NCBI RefSeq assembly: GCF_017876795.1
Contig: NZ_JAGIOR010000003.1
Span: 124,001-188,000, forward strand
Length of the DNA stretch: 64,000 bases
Direction of reading: 5' to 3'
From: Rhizobium leguminosarum
GTDB lineage: Bacteria; Pseudomonadota; Alphaproteobacteria; Rhizobiales; Rhizobiaceae
Shown: in pieces, positions 8,604-18,079 of the stretch
Position numbering within the stretch: the stretch's first letter is position 1
Layout: each line of letters begins with the position of its first letter
Made by a program: the position numbers and the translations under genes
Notes under the pieces: model-generated
Seen by the model: the letters and a program-made list of their open reading frames with translations, nothing else
Told to the model about the DNA's origin: nothing
Database searches by the model: none

Positions 8604-8987
8604 ATGGAAAACGGGACGGTCAATGTGCGTTATATGGTCGAAAACGTGGAAACTTCGATCGAGTGGTATGTCGCTCATCTGGGCTTTTCGCTGATCTCTA
8701 GGTATCCCCCTGCCTTCGCCGATGTCCAGCGAGGCGCACTTCGCTTACTCTTGAGCGGGCCATCAAGTTCAGCCGGCCGCCCGATGGCCGATGGTGAGGT
8801 GCCTTGTCCAGGAGGATGGAACCGGATCCATTTGATCGTCGACGATCTTGAAAGCGAAGTGGAACGGCTGCGGGCGGCCGGCGTGCGGTTCCGCAACGAT
8901 GTCGTTCGCGGGCCAGGCGGATCCCAGGTTTTGCTGGTTGATCCGTCGGGCAACCTAGTCGAATTGTTTCAGCCGGCGCGAACTTAG
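8604..8987 (+). CDS. VOC (glyoxalase/bleomycin-resistance fold) family protein
   Basis: A 127-residue single vicinal-oxygen-chelate domain. It starts NVRYMVENVETSIEWYVAHLG, the usual first beta-alpha unit, and ends GGSQVLLVDPSGNLVELFQP, in which the Glu is a typical metal ligand; the internal HLIVDDL gives another. The substrate cannot be told from sequence. The ATG at 8604 follows AGCGAGGCTGAC. It stands alone between chrA and the mobile block. Confidence 0.8.
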   Translation: MENGTVNVRYMVENVETSIEWYVAHLGFSLISRYPPAFADVQRGALRLLLSGPSSSAGRPMADGEVPCPGGWNRIHLIVDDLESEVERLRAAGVRFRNDVVRGPGGSQVLLVDPSGNLVELFQPART

Positions 8988-9497
8988 CTAAAGATGGAGG
9001 CGGAGCTCTGGACGACGCGCCTTTGGCGGCCAAAATCGTTGACCCTGATATTCCCAAGATCTCAGACGTATGAAACCCGCTCCCTCGCCTTGAAGGGATC
9101 CGAACCGCCGACACGTTGTTTCAATCCTGTACTCCACAAGCTCCGAGCTATCGAGGTGTGAAGCTAGCCATTGGAATAGCAGGCCACGGCGGAATGCGCG
9201 CTGAAGCTTGAGCAGCTCATGCCAGCCGCAGCACGAAACACCCATACACGGATAGAAACAAGAACAAGCGCCGGATGGAACGCCCGGCGCCTGTTCCTGA
9301 TCTGTCATCAATGGCGCGATCGGTGCGCCTTCATCTCGCTGACGATCTCGTCGGCCTTCATGGACGATTGGTAGTAGGTCGGCCTGGAGCAACGCAGTTG
9401 CACAAAGGACACGAGCATCATTGAGGATTTCGAAAAGCATTTCCTTAGAGCTGAACAGGCTCCTGCCGGCCAGGAGGACACTGGTTTTGGATTAAGA
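8988..9497. other. Gene-poor stretch next to IS21
   Basis: No complete gene is supported. A minus-strand terminator (9263-9295) directly follows a short minus-strand reading frame ending at 9308 (tail MKADEIVSEMKAHRSRH). This suggests the 3' remnant of a gene whose upstream part was removed at the IS21 boundary. The rest of the stretch shows nothing recognisable. Confidence 0.4.
9263..9295 (-). terminator. Terminator-like hairpin, minus strand
   Basis: AACAGGCGCCGG and CCGGCGCTTGTT (minus strand) pair over 12 bases with a G-U wobble that would be a C-A mismatch on the plus strand, so the active strand should be minus. It is followed by CTTGTTTC and lies just after the stop at 9308. Confidence 0.55.
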
Positions 9498-9620
9498 TGA
9501 GAGCGGCGGTGCAAAAGTCGGCCACGGTAGCGGCGGAATAATCCAGCCGCGGGCGGAGTAAAATCCGGCCACCTATTTCCTTTCTGCAAATGACAGCAGG
9601 AGGGACAGGGGATCTACACC

Positions 9621-11117
9621 GTGGAATTATATCTGAAGGTTCGCCTGGCCGTCTCGGAAGGGATGACCCGTCGTCAGGCTGCGAAGCATTTCAACATATC
9701 TCGCGACAGCGTTTCCAAGATGGTGTCGTATTCGACACCGCCCGGCTATCAGCGTCAGTTGCCGATCCGGCGACCCAAGCTGGATGCATTTGTTTCGACG
9801 ATCGATCATTGGCTCGATGAAGATCTGAAGGTGCCGCGCAAGCAGCGCCATACGGCCAAGCGAGTGTTTGACCGGCTCCGGGACGAGCGCGGCTTCACCG
9901 GCGGCTACACGATCATCAAGGATTACATGCGCGAACGGGATCAGCGCCGTCAGGAGGTGTTCGTGCCGCTGGCTCATCCGCCGGGCCATGGGCAGGCCGA
10001 TTTCGGCGAGGCGATGGTGGTGATCGGCGGTGTCGAGCGGAAGGCCCATTTCTTCGTGCTGGATCTGCCGCATAGCGATGGCTGCTATGTACGGGCCTAT
10101 CCGGCGGCGGTCTCTGAGGCCTGGGTCGACGGCCACATCCATGCGTTCGCGTTCTTCGGGGCGGTGCCACAGTCGATCGTCTACGACAACGACCGCTGCC
10201 TTGTGGCAAAGATCCTGCCCGATGGGACACGCAAGCGCGCCGGGTTGTTCAGCGGCTTCCTGTCCCACTACCTGATCCGGGATCGCTATGGCCGTCCGGG
10301 GAAAGGCAACGACAAGGGGAATGTCGAGGGGCTTGTTGGCTACGCCAGGCGCAACTTCATGGTTCCGATCCCACAGTTTCCGACATGGGGTGCATTCAAT
10401 ATCTGGCTCGAGGAGCAATGCCGCAAGCGTCAGCGCGATAGACTGCGCAGCGAGAGCGAGACGATCGGAGAACGGCTGCAGCGCGATCTGGCTGCCATGC
10501 GTTCGTTGCCACTATCGCCCTTCGATGCCTGCGATCAGACCAGTGCCAAGGTCACGGCTCAGTCGCTGGTGCGGTACAAGACCAACGACTATTCCGTCCC
10601 GGTTGCCTATGGCCACCAGGATGTTTGGGTCCGGGGCTATGTCGACGAAGTGGTGATCGGTTGCCGTGGTGAGATTGTCGCCCGCCATCCGCGGAGCTGG
10701 GAACGAGAAGATGTCGTCTTCGATCCTGTGCATTACTTGCCGCTGATCGAGCATAAGATCAATGCGCTGGATCAGGCAGCACCTCTCCAGGGCTGGGACT
10801 TGCCAGAGGAATTCGCCACTCTGCGGCGGTTGATGGAAGGCCGCATGGCAAAGCATGGCCGGCGGGAGTATGTGCAGGTTCTGCGCTTGCTGGAAAGCTT
10901 CGAGCTTTCTGATCTGCATGCGGCGGTAAAGCAGGCTCTGCAACTCGGAGCGATCGGCTTCGACGCTGTAAAGCATCTGATCCTTTGCCGGGTGGAGCGC
11001 CGGCCGCCGCGACTGGACCTGTCCATCTACCCCTACCTGCCGAAGGCGACGGTCGAGACGACATCAGCGAAGGCGTACATGCGCCTCCTGTCATCGGATG
11101 CGGAAGAAGCGGCATGA
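9621..11117 (+). CDS. istA: IS21-family transposase IstA
   Basis: A 498-residue transposase starting at a GTG. An N-terminal helix-turn-helix (EGMTRRQAAKHFNISRDSVSKM) precedes the DDE integrase core: Asp in GQADFGEAMV (about residue 127), Asp in VYDNDRCLV (about 190), Glu in GNVEGLVGYARRNF (about 235). A Mu-type beta-barrel region follows. It works with the IstB helper, whose start codon overlaps the istA stop (ATGA), implying translational coupling. No truncation is seen, so the element may be active. Confidence 0.95.
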   Translation: MELYLKVRLAVSEGMTRRQAAKHFNISRDSVSKMVSYSTPPGYQRQLPIRRPKLDAFVSTIDHWLDEDLKVPRKQRHTAKRVFDRLRDERGFTGGYTIIKDYMRERDQRRQEVFVPLAHPPGHGQADFGEAMVVIGGVERKAHFFVLDLPHSDGCYVRAYPAAVSEAWVDGHIHAFAFFGAVPQSIVYDNDRCLVAKILPDGTRKRAGLFSGFLSHYLIRDRYGRPGKGNDKGNVEGLVGYARRNFMVPIPQFPTWGAFNIWLEEQCRKRQRDRLRSESETIGERLQRDLAAMRSLPLSPFDACDQTSAKVTAQSLVRYKTNDYSVPVAYGHQDVWVRGYVDEVVIGCRGEIVARHPRSWEREDVVFDPVHYLPLIEHKINALDQAAPLQGWDLPEEFATLRRLMEGRMAKHGRREYVQVLRLLESFELSDLHAAVKQALQLGAIGFDAVKHLILCRVERRPPRLDLSIYPYLPKATVETTSAKAYMRLLSSDAEEAA

Positions 11118-11872
11118 GCACCGAAGCACCTGAGATCCTGCTTGTCCATTACCTCAAGATCCTGAAGCTCCCGACATTCCAGCGCGAATACCAGAAGCTG
11201 GCCCGGCTATGTGCCACCGAGGGCGTCGATCATGTCGGCTATCTCTTCCGGCTTGCCGAAAGGGAGATGATCGAACGGGATCGCCGCAAGGTCGAGCGCC
11301 GCATCAAGGCGGCCAGGTTCCCGGTCGTAAAAAGCCTCGACAGCTTCGACTTCGCCGCCATCCCGAAGCTCAACAAGATGCAGGTGCTGGAACTGGCGCG
11401 TTGCGAATGGATCGAACGGCGGGAGAACGTCATTGCGCTCGGCCCGAGCGGCACGGGAAAGACGCATGTCGCGCTCGGTCTCGGCCTGGCGGCATGCCAG
11501 AAGGGCCTGTCCGTTGGGTTCACCACGGCCGCCGCCCTGGTCAGTGAGATGATGGAGGCGCGCGACGAGCGACGGCTGCTGCGGTTCCAGAAGCAGATGG
11601 CAGCCTACCAGCTTCTCATCATCGATGAGCTGGGCTTTGTGCCGCTCTCAAAAACCGGCGCAGAATTGCTGTTCGAGCTGATCTCACAACGCTATGAACG
11701 CGGCGCGACCCTGGTCACCAGCAATCTTCCGTTTGACGAATGGACAGAAACCTTGGGATCGGAGCGTCTCACCGGCGCACTGCTCGATCGCATCACCCAC
11801 CACGTCAACATCCTGGAGATGAACGGCGATAGCTATCGTCTCGCCCAAAGCCGCGCCCGAAAGGCCGGCTGA
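11114..11872 (+). CDS. istB: IS21-family helper ATPase IstB
   Basis: A 252-residue AAA+ ATPase of the DnaC/IstB type that selects target DNA and activates IstA. Walker A is GPSGTGKTH (residues about 110-118) and Walker B is LLIIDELGF (about 168-176). A sensor region LVTSNLPFDEW follows, with an arginine-rich C-terminus. The ATG at 11114 overlaps the istA stop; an open frame extends further upstream, but that part overlaps istA and lacks family character. Confidence 0.95.
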   Translation: MSTEAPEILLVHYLKILKLPTFQREYQKLARLCATEGVDHVGYLFRLAEREMIERDRRKVERRIKAARFPVVKSLDSFDFAAIPKLNKMQVLELARCEWIERRENVIALGPSGTGKTHVALGLGLAACQKGLSVGFTTAAALVSEMMEARDERRLLRFQKQMAAYQLLIIDELGFVPLSKTGAELLFELISQRYERGATLVTSNLPFDEWTETLGSERLTGALLDRITHHVNILEMNGDSYRLAQSRARKAG

Positions 11873-12005
11873 AACCCCTTCAGAAAATCTCCGCGCACGC
11901 ATGAGACCCCCGCTCGGGCTACGCCCTCCCGGAGGTTTCATGCGTGCGCCACAAGTGGCCTGGTTTTGCTCCGCCCATTGGCCTGATTTTACTCCGGCGT
12001 TGACA

Positions 12006-12632
12006 CATCGGAACTTCCTTGGCAACAAGTTCGTCCGTACCGGGCGACAAGATTGAGGTCTCGATCTCGCCGGGAGCAATCGCATTTGCTCGTACGCCGC
12101 GCCGGCCGAATTCATGCGCCATTTCGCGGGTGAGAGATGCAAGCCCAGCCTTCGACGCGGCGTAGGCAACGCCAGCGAAAGGATGGACGCGGGATCCAGC
12201 TATGGAAGTAACGTTAACGATCGAACCCCGCGCCGCCTCAAGTTCCGGCAACAATGCCCGTGCAATAAGAGCCGTCGAAATCAGGTTGACGTTTAGAACC
12301 TGGGTCCATGTCTCCGCGTCCGTATCAGCGACGCCAAGCCGACCCTTGCCGGCGCTCTTTGGCGAGATTCCAGCATTGTTGACCAGCGCGTGCAACTTGC
12401 CATTCGAAAGTCGTTTGCGCACCTCTTCGGCGAGATGATCGACCTGAGACAGGTCGCCAAGGTCCGCCTGGATATGGCTGTCCCGGGCTTCCGGCCAGCG
12501 GCATTCTTCTGAAAAGGGCTGGCGCGAGACCGTGAGAATGCGCCAACCGTGTTCCTGGAAGAGCTTGACGGTTGCGTGGCCAATGCCGCGGCTGGCGCCG
12601 GTGAGGAGCATAAACGGCCGTTCTTTGTCCAT
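12006..12632 (-). pseudogene. Short-chain dehydrogenase/reductase truncated by IS21
   Basis: The first 209 or so residues of an SDR oxidoreductase: cofactor motif TGASRGIG (residues 10-17), NNAG, catalytic Ser in NVTSIAG and YAASK with the catalytic Tyr/Lys, then NAIAPGEIETSIL. The frame reads ...KEVPM and then enters the IS21 terminus (CQRRSKI and onward are IS-encoded). The usual C-terminal R-x-G-x-P-E-E-V-A and G-x-x-x-x-x-D-G-G segments are absent. They are not found beyond the other end of IS21 either, so the tail was deleted. The start at 12632 has AGGAATTCC upstream. Confidence 0.85.
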
Positions 12633-12763
12633 TTAGGAATTCCTATGATGTTTGATGCAGCACACATCACAAAAGCTTGACTAGCAACCCGGATTTTGAA
12701 GTCTGGCCCAATTAGGCCCCAGTACATTATTGGGACCCAGATATACGGTAGGCGATTTTCGGC

Positions 12764-15721
12764 TCAGGATGGTGCCAACCTGATCGGCAGGAAGCCTTCT
12801 TGATCGACCTCCAAGGTGTCAGACCACACATAATCGCCGGTTATATTGATATGATCCCAGCCCAACGGCGACAGTTTTGAGATGATCTTCTCATCGAATG
12901 GCCTGCCTTGCCGGCGCATGGCCTCCGTGATCCGTCCGAGATAGCGGCAATTGAAGAGAACGATGGCGGCCGTGACGAGATTGAGGGCTGCAGCCCGGCC
13001 CGCCTGATTTTCATGGCTACGGTCTCGAAAGCGCCCCAAACGATGGAAGGCGACGGCGCGGGCAAGGGTGTTTCGTGCTTCGCCCTTGTTCAGTTCTGCG
13101 GTGACGAGTTGCCGGAGAGCGGGATCCTCAAACCACCGTAAGGTGAAGAGGGTGCGCTCGATGCGCCCTATTTCGCGCAAGCCGGCGGCCAGACTGTTTT
13201 GCTGCCGGTAGGCGGATAGCTTCTTCAGGATAAGGGAAGGCGTGACCACCTTGTCGGCGAGCGCCCGGATTACCTTGCCGATTTCATCGGCATGCCCCAG
13301 GATCAGGTTGGCGTCGAGACGGTGTCCGAACAGAGGTGCCAGACGACCGTATCTTGTTTTCGGTTCGAAGGCATAGAGTTTGCGGTCCGACAGGCGCGGA
13401 ATTCGAGGTTCGAAGGAGCGGCCCAGCAGTGCTGCGATGGCAAAGACGATATCGGAAACGCCGCCACCATCAACATGCAACGCCCCGATGTCGACATTGC
13501 TTTCGTGGCCGAGAATGCCATCCAATGCATGGATGGCTTCACCGGCGGTGCCAGCGATAACCTTCTGATGAAGCGGCGCGTATCGATCGGTGATCGTGGT
13601 GTAGATTTTCACGATCGGATCACGGCCATAGTGTCCATTGATTGCGCCGCCAGCTTCGCCCGGACCACCGAGATAAAAGGCTTGCCCATCGGCGGAAGCA
13701 CGCCAGCCTTCGCCAAACCAGACCGACAGCGGCTCGGCATGAATTGCATCGGTCACACTCGCCAACGCGGCTCGGTAGGTGTCCTCACGCATGTGCCATG
13801 TCTGCATACGCAGCAAGGCTCGCCGGGTCACCGTACCGCACATCTCGGCCATTCGTGACAGGCCGAGATTGGTCGCTTCGGCGATCAATGCGGCCATGAA
13901 GGCGCGCTGATCCACAGGTGGCAATCCGGTGGAGACATGGGAGAAATGCTCGGTGAAGTCGGTCCAGTGGTTGACCTGATCGAGCAGGTCGGTAATCCGC
14001 ACCCGCGGCATCATGGAGTATAACCTCGCCGTGACGGTACGGGTTTGTTCCTGTTCGTTGTCGCCTCTTGGTCCCTTGGGGAAGCGGAGCTTTCCATCGG
14101 CGAATATCGCTGCATCCTTGCCAGACAGGTGACGTTCCGTGCTCAGAAGAGCAGCATCGAGCGCAGCCATTCGGACTGCAACATAATCTTCGGCATTGAA
14201 AGCGTGAACCAGAGCGACCGTTTGCACCTGAGTTGCCGGCGAAGCGGGTGCGAGGAGCTTTTCGAGCGGACGGTGAATTCGCGATGTCTCAACCCACACG
14301 CCGCCGCTTGCAAGCGCATTGGCCAGGATGAAGTAGGTGGCCAGTTCGTAATAGGAGCGGTTAATGGAATTGTCGGTAAAGACATGTCGGGACCAGCGCC
14401 GCTCAAGATGGCCGAGCGGAACGTCGGCAGGTAGCGGTTTACGACGGTCACCACCAATCCCGCCCAACACCGCGATTGCGGCAAGAAGCGGCTGCACGGC
14501 GCTACCGCCTTCAAACGCAAAGCTGCTCAGGAACCGGGCGCCGATTTTCTTGAACACGTGGTATTCGGGTGCAAGCTCGCTGAGCACGTCCGATCTTCCT
14601 GGGCGAAGTGTTCGCCGGATGATAGCCGCATCATCTGCGATGGTTTCCAAGGGCGCGATCGCAGTGACGGCGGCCGTGACATCGGCTTCGGCTCGCACGG
14701 CAGTCACCACAGCTTCAAGCACCTTGGCGATCCGAAGAAGCCGGACACGCCCATGTTCCGCAGATGCGGCGATCGTTTCCTCAAGCCGCTTTCTGGCGCG
14801 CAGGTTGGCACGCCCAACGAGCGACTGGAACATCGACAACGCTGCATCGGTCAACGTAATCGCCAACTCGCTCAAGGTCGCTATCATGATCGCATGTCGG
14901 CGTGGTGCGTTCATCTGCTGGAACGCTTGCGCGGTATAGAGGCTTCCTTCTTTGGCCATTTGCGCCATGCGTTGATTGAGGTGGAACGGCAAGCGTCCCG
15001 GTACATCGCCAACGATGCTACGAACAAGCTCGAGCTTGTCGAGAATCTCGGCAAGCGATCGTGCACTTGCGCCTCCAGCCGGTGCACGCAGCCACGACAA
15101 GCGACTTTGCTGGCGATGAACCTTGGCGGATAAAAGCACGTCCATCTGATCGCATTGTGGTGGTGATAGAAGGCCGCAGACCTCGGCAATCGCCGCGAGG
15201 TCAGCAGAGTGCATCGCTGCAGCGGCTAAACGTTCGACGACGCTGATACCAGGGATGATGATCCTTCCAGCCCGCATCCATTCAATCAGACGATCGAGAA
15301 GCACCCGGCCATCGGTCAAGCCGACGGCTTCGTTTTGAGCCCAGGCGGCAAGTTCGACCCGCAATGGTTGGCTCAAATCGCGGAAACCGTGGCGCTCTTT
15401 GATCGTGGTCAACTGTTCGTATCGCGTTGCGTCGCGGCGGGCAAACAGCGCGATGACATCAGCGTCGGCCTGAACCTGGTCGGCAATATGATCAAGCATG
15501 ATACCTGGCAGCAACTCGCCGCGGCTGAGATATCGGCCAGGGAACCGCAGGCAGCAGAGTTGGAGCGCATAGCTCAGCCGGGTCTCCGGCGTCCGGCATT
15601 GATCCACGGCGGCAAGGTCGTCGGAGCTGAGCGTATAGAGACGCAAGATCTCGGCTTCCGTGTCCGGCAATCTCAGCAGTGAACCCCTCTGTTTCCTGGT
15701 CATGGAAATTCGCGGCGGCAT
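12764..15721 (-). CDS. tnpA: Tn3-family transposase TnpA
   Basis: A 985-residue transposase, the normal length for the family. The N-terminal DUF4158-like region (RKQRGSLLRLPDTEAEILRLYTL) and the C-terminal DDE region are present: ALHVDGGGVSDIVFAI, YAFEPKTRYGRLAPLFGHRL, LAAGLREIGRIERTLFTLRW, and NLVTAAIVLFNCRYLGRITE. It performs replicative transposition, joining the transposon ends to target DNA. The ATG at 15721 has AAGGATATGG upstream and is chosen over the TTG at 15736. No internal stop is visible. Confidence 0.95.
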   Translation of the reverse strand: MPPRISMTRKQRGSLLRLPDTEAEILRLYTLSSDDLAAVDQCRTPETRLSYALQLCCLRFPGRYLSRGELLPGIMLDHIADQVQADADVIALFARRDATRYEQLTTIKERHGFRDLSQPLRVELAAWAQNEAVGLTDGRVLLDRLIEWMRAGRIIIPGISVVERLAAAAMHSADLAAIAEVCGLLSPPQCDQMDVLLSAKVHRQQSRLSWLRAPAGGASARSLAEILDKLELVRSIVGDVPGRLPFHLNQRMAQMAKEGSLYTAQAFQQMNAPRRHAIMIATLSELAITLTDAALSMFQSLVGRANLRARKRLEETIAASAEHGRVRLLRIAKVLEAVVTAVRAEADVTAAVTAIAPLETIADDAAIIRRTLRPGRSDVLSELAPEYHVFKKIGARFLSSFAFEGGSAVQPLLAAIAVLGGIGGDRRKPLPADVPLGHLERRWSRHVFTDNSINRSYYELATYFILANALASGGVWVETSRIHRPLEKLLAPASPATQVQTVALVHAFNAEDYVAVRMAALDAALLSTERHLSGKDAAIFADGKLRFPKGPRGDNEQEQTRTVTARLYSMMPRVRITDLLDQVNHWTDFTEHFSHVSTGLPPVDQRAFMAALIAEATNLGLSRMAEMCGTVTRRALLRMQTWHMREDTYRAALASVTDAIHAEPLSVWFGEGWRASADGQAFYLGGPGEAGGAINGHYGRDPIVKIYTTITDRYAPLHQKVIAGTAGEAIHALDGILGHESNVDIGALHVDGGGVSDIVFAIAALLGRSFEPRIPRLSDRKLYAFEPKTRYGRLAPLFGHRLDANLILGHADEIGKVIRALADKVVTPSLILKKLSAYRQQNSLAAGLREIGRIERTLFTLRWFEDPALRQLVTAELNKGEARNTLARAVAFHRLGRFRDRSHENQAGRAAALNLVTAAIVLFNCRYLGRITEAMRRQGRPFDEKIISKLSPLGWDHINITGDYVWSDTLEVDQEGFLPIRLAPS

Positions 15722-15789
15722 TCCATATCCTTTCAAAAATTACTTGCCTTACGAGACAATATTGAAACAGGATTGTGAAAGGAATTTCG
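15722..15789. promoter_or_regulatory. tnpA-tnpR divergent region, probable res site and promoters
   Basis: A 68-bp AT-rich gap between the divergent transposase and resolvase genes (for example ACGAGACAATATTGAAAC). By analogy with Tn3-family elements it should hold the promoters and at least part of the res site bound by the resolvase. Individual subsites were not resolved by eye. Confidence 0.5.
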
Positions 15790-16380
15790 ATGCTGATCGG
15801 CTACGCCCGGGTGAGCAAGGGAGACGAGCAATCGAACAAGGCCCAGGCCCGTGCCCTGTCCGAAGCTGGCTGCAAGCGCGTGTTCGAAGAAAAGGCGTCC
15901 GGCGGGCGTTGGGACCGGCCCGAATTGCACCGCATGCTCGATCAACTGCGCGATGGCGACACCGTCGTTGTCTGGAAGCTCGATCGCCTGTCACGTTCGC
16001 TGAAGGATGTCCTGCATCTGATGGATCGGATTGCCAGTGCGGGCGCCGGGTTTCGGTCCCTCACCGAGGCTATCGACACGACAACGGCGGCAGGGCGACT
16101 GATGATGCAAATGGTGGGATCCTTTGCGGAATTCGAACGCGCCATGATCCGGGAGAGGACCACGACGGGCCTTGCTCAGGCACGTGCCGAAGGCCGAATT
16201 GGGGGACGCCGTAAGAAGCTCGACCCGAAGAAACGTCGGGAAATCGCCGAGAGCGTCTTGTCAGGCCGCAAAAGCGGAGCCGAAATGGCGAGACTTTACG
16301 ATATCAGCGAACCGACGGTTTCGCGCATCGTCGCTGAACATCGCCAGAATACGGAGACCTTCCATGCCGACCAGCCATGA
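15790..16380 (+). CDS. tnpR: Serine resolvase of the Tn3-family transposon
   Basis: A 196-residue small serine recombinase that resolves cointegrates. It begins MLIGYARVSKGDEQ with the catalytic Ser at position 9, followed by the conserved WKLDRLSRSL and GSFAEFERAMIRERT motifs and a C-terminal helix-turn-helix (GRKSGAEMARLYDISEPTVSRI). The ATG at 15790 follows AAAGGAATTTCG; a GTG five codons upstream is possible. It is divergent from tnpA and overlaps the following cargo gene by 17 bases. Confidence 0.93.
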   Translation: MLIGYARVSKGDEQSNKAQARALSEAGCKRVFEEKASGGRWDRPELHRMLDQLRDGDTVVVWKLDRLSRSLKDVLHLMDRIASAGAGFRSLTEAIDTTTAAGRLMMQMVGSFAEFERAMIRERTTTGLAQARAEGRIGGRRKKLDPKKRREIAESVLSGRKSGAEMARLYDISEPTVSRIVAEHRQNTETFHADQP

Positions 16381-17572
16381 CCTGAAAGGTCTGATGAAGT
16401 TCCTCGCGCGGGAAGAATGGCGCGAATGCTTCGATGAAGTGTTTTACGACCATTTCGGGCCGGTCCTGGATGCTGGCGACATGGACTTCGAGGACATTGC
16501 CGAGACCCTCGGCGAGGTTTGGGCTATGACGCTCTGGGGTTGCGCCTTCGAAGATTTCCTGACCCAAGACTTCGAGGTCGAGGGCGGCAACATCGTCGAC
16601 GAATATCTCAAACGTCGCGGCTGGAAGGAAAATGCCCAGGCAAAAACCTATATGAAGGCGCTGCGTACTTCCGTCATGAGCCTTTACGAGGTCAGTGAGA
16701 TCATGCCGGGTAAGTCGCTCGTTGCTCGCGACCTTGTTCGCGGTGGCGACCCGATCGCGGTCAGTGAGGGAACAGCAACCAAAACGCTTAAGCAATGGGA
16801 CCGGATTGCCGCCCGAATTGTGCCCGTCATGGGCAAAAATGTCTTCGCCGGAGGCCTTTTGCCGTTCACGCCGCAGGCCACCGATGCGCTGTTCGACGGC
16901 CTGCGACAGATGTTCGGCAAAAAGAATGCAAAGAAGCTGCCGGTCATCAGGGACGAGGAGCTTCAGGTGGCGGCCTCCATGTTCACACTTTCATGGCTGT
17001 TCGATACGCTTGAGCGGGCCATGGGGCTGCCAGCGATCCAGAACGGTGATGGGGATGAACTCGTTTTCCACGACGTCAGGTTTCCGCTCGCCTCCGGAGT
17101 TTCCCAGAAGGATATTGCCGCACGGGTGGGCAATATTCCCAGCATGTCGCAGGAAAACGCAAAATTCTGGAATTGGCTTGAGCAAAAGCCGAAGCATGGG
17201 GCCCGCAAGCGCAGTGCCCCGTCCTTTGAAACCACGATGGACAACGGCGCGCGGGTCCTGGGAAATATTGAATTGAAGGGGAAATTCCTGCACCTGGCGA
17301 CGAACTCGGCGGCGCGCGCGCAAGATGGAACGACGTTAATCCAGCAGGCTCTCGGCGATCTCGTCCGCGTGCCCCTTACCGAAATCCGCACCGTCGAACA
17401 GATGATGGCCAACCGGCCGGCCCGCGAAAAGGAAGATCCCGGGTCTGAAATCCCGCCCGAAATTGCCGAGCAGGTCGTTCACCAGTTCATGGACCGTGAG
17501 CGTCCGGCGAACGCATTTTCGCGCGCTCGATCGGCCGATTCTATGGGACGCGCTTCACCTCATCGACCATGA
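16364..17572 (+). pseudogene. Tn3 cargo gene of unknown function, C-terminus replaced by IS66 DNA
   Basis: The ATG at 16364 (MPTSHDLKGLMKFLAREEWR) overlaps the end of tnpR, so it belongs to the transposon. The product is acidic at its start, then has a long helical middle and ends ...PPEIAEQVVHQFMDR before running into sequence that begins GTGAGCGTCCGG, an IS66-type end, at 17496. The last about 25 residues are therefore foreign. I recall similar proteins beside Tn3 transposases, with a longer tail after HQFMDR, but do not know their function. Confidence 0.65.
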
Positions 17573-17846
17573 CACGCTCGATCATCTCGGGATCGCATTG
17601 TTCATCGACGAGGAATTGGCGGATTCCACCATCCCACGTCCGTATGTCGGCGAGGAGACTTTGAAGGTCGTCGATTCCATTTTCGGTCAGTCCCTTCGTG
17701 CCATCTTCACTGCCATCGCGCACATAAACCAATTCGCCCTCGGCGATATTGTCCGAGTTGGCGGTCACCTCCTCGATGAGTTCGAGGTTCTCGCCGATCA
17801 TGCTGGCGACTTCTTTCAGCGTATAGATGAACCTTGAACGTGCCAT
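17541..17846 (-). CDS. Small accessory protein of the IS66 remnant (101 aa)
   Basis: Starts MARSRFIYTLKEVASMIGEN, with its ATG overlapping the stop of the IS66 transposase (TGATG), so it was translated as the last gene of the IS66 operon. The central segment (EGELVYVRDGSEDGTKGLTE) and acidic helices suggest a small soluble protein. I know of no function; such an extra gene downstream of tnpC is seen in some rhizobial IS66 elements, as far as I recall. Its upstream promoter and most of the operon are lost, so it may be silent. Confidence 0.55.
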   Translation of the reverse strand: MARSRFIYTLKEVASMIGENLELIEEVTANSDNIAEGELVYVRDGSEDGTKGLTENGIDDLQSLLADIRTWDGGIRQFLVDEQCDPEMIERVMVDEVKRVP

Positions 17847-18079
17847 CACGCAGCCTCGCATCGGTCTTTCGCCGGCGTCCAAAGCCAGGGCAGTAATTCC
17901 TGGAGGCGGTCCTTGGGGTGATCCTGTATCCGGGTCAGGACGTCTGTCAGATAGATCTCCGGATTGTGGCCATGGAGTTTGGCAGTCTCAATGATGGTCA
18001 GAATATTGGCGATGCGCTCACCGCCTTTGTCTGACCCGGCAAATAGCCAGTTTTTTCTTCCGATTGCAATGCCCCGTTC
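17846..18079 (-). pseudogene. IS66 transposase TnpC, C-terminal fragment
   Basis: The minus strand encodes ERGIAIGRKNWLFAGSDKGG, then IETAKLHGHNPEIYLTDVL and DHPKDRLQELLPW, the diagnostic C-terminal end of IS66 TnpC, closing with TGA at 17846. Homology stops at about 18079, so about 85% of the transposase is missing. It is non-functional. Confidence 0.85.

Larger units (their letters stand above)
9498..12005 (+). mobile_element. IS21-family insertion sequence
   Basis: Contains istA and istB in the family order. Both ends carry repeated transposase-binding-like units of the form GGCGGAGTAAAATC-(C/A)-GGCCA. The left end (9498-9575) has three units. The right end (about 11955-12005) has two in inverse orientation, ending CCGGCGTTGACA. 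Exact ends are uncertain by a few bases and no target duplication is visible. The flanks are TCTTAA on one side and CCGATG on the other, reading the minus strand. Confidence 0.85.
12715..17495. mobile_element. Tn3-family transposon, right end lost
   Basis: Divergent tnpA (minus) and tnpR (plus) with a cargo gene behind tnpR. A possible 38-bp terminal repeat is at 12715-12752, starting GGCCCCAGTAC and ending TATACGGTAGG, like the A-C-G-x-T-A-A-G inner end of Tn3 repeats. No inverted copy is seen further right, where the cargo gene is cut by IS66 DNA at 17496. The 68-bp tnpA-tnpR gap should include the res recombination site. Confidence 0.7.
17496..18079 (-). mobile_element. IS66-family element remnant (one end only)
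   Basis: Begins at 17496 with GTGAGCGTCCGGCGAACGC, like the GTAAGCG... ends of IS66 elements. It contains a small accessory gene and the last about 78 codons of an IS66 transposase, then stops abruptly at about 18079, where the serine-recombinase cassette begins. The rest of tnpC, tnpA and tnpB and the other end are missing from the window. Confidence 0.75.

Noticed and set aside
9590..10418. Long minus-strand frames opposite istA
   Set aside because: They mirror istA codons in high G+C DNA and show no domain or ribosome site.
12635..12714. Extra Tn3 terminal repeat before the SDR gene
   Set aside because: No GGGG-type 38-base repeat could be confirmed here; only the candidate at 12715-12752 has the expected inner end.
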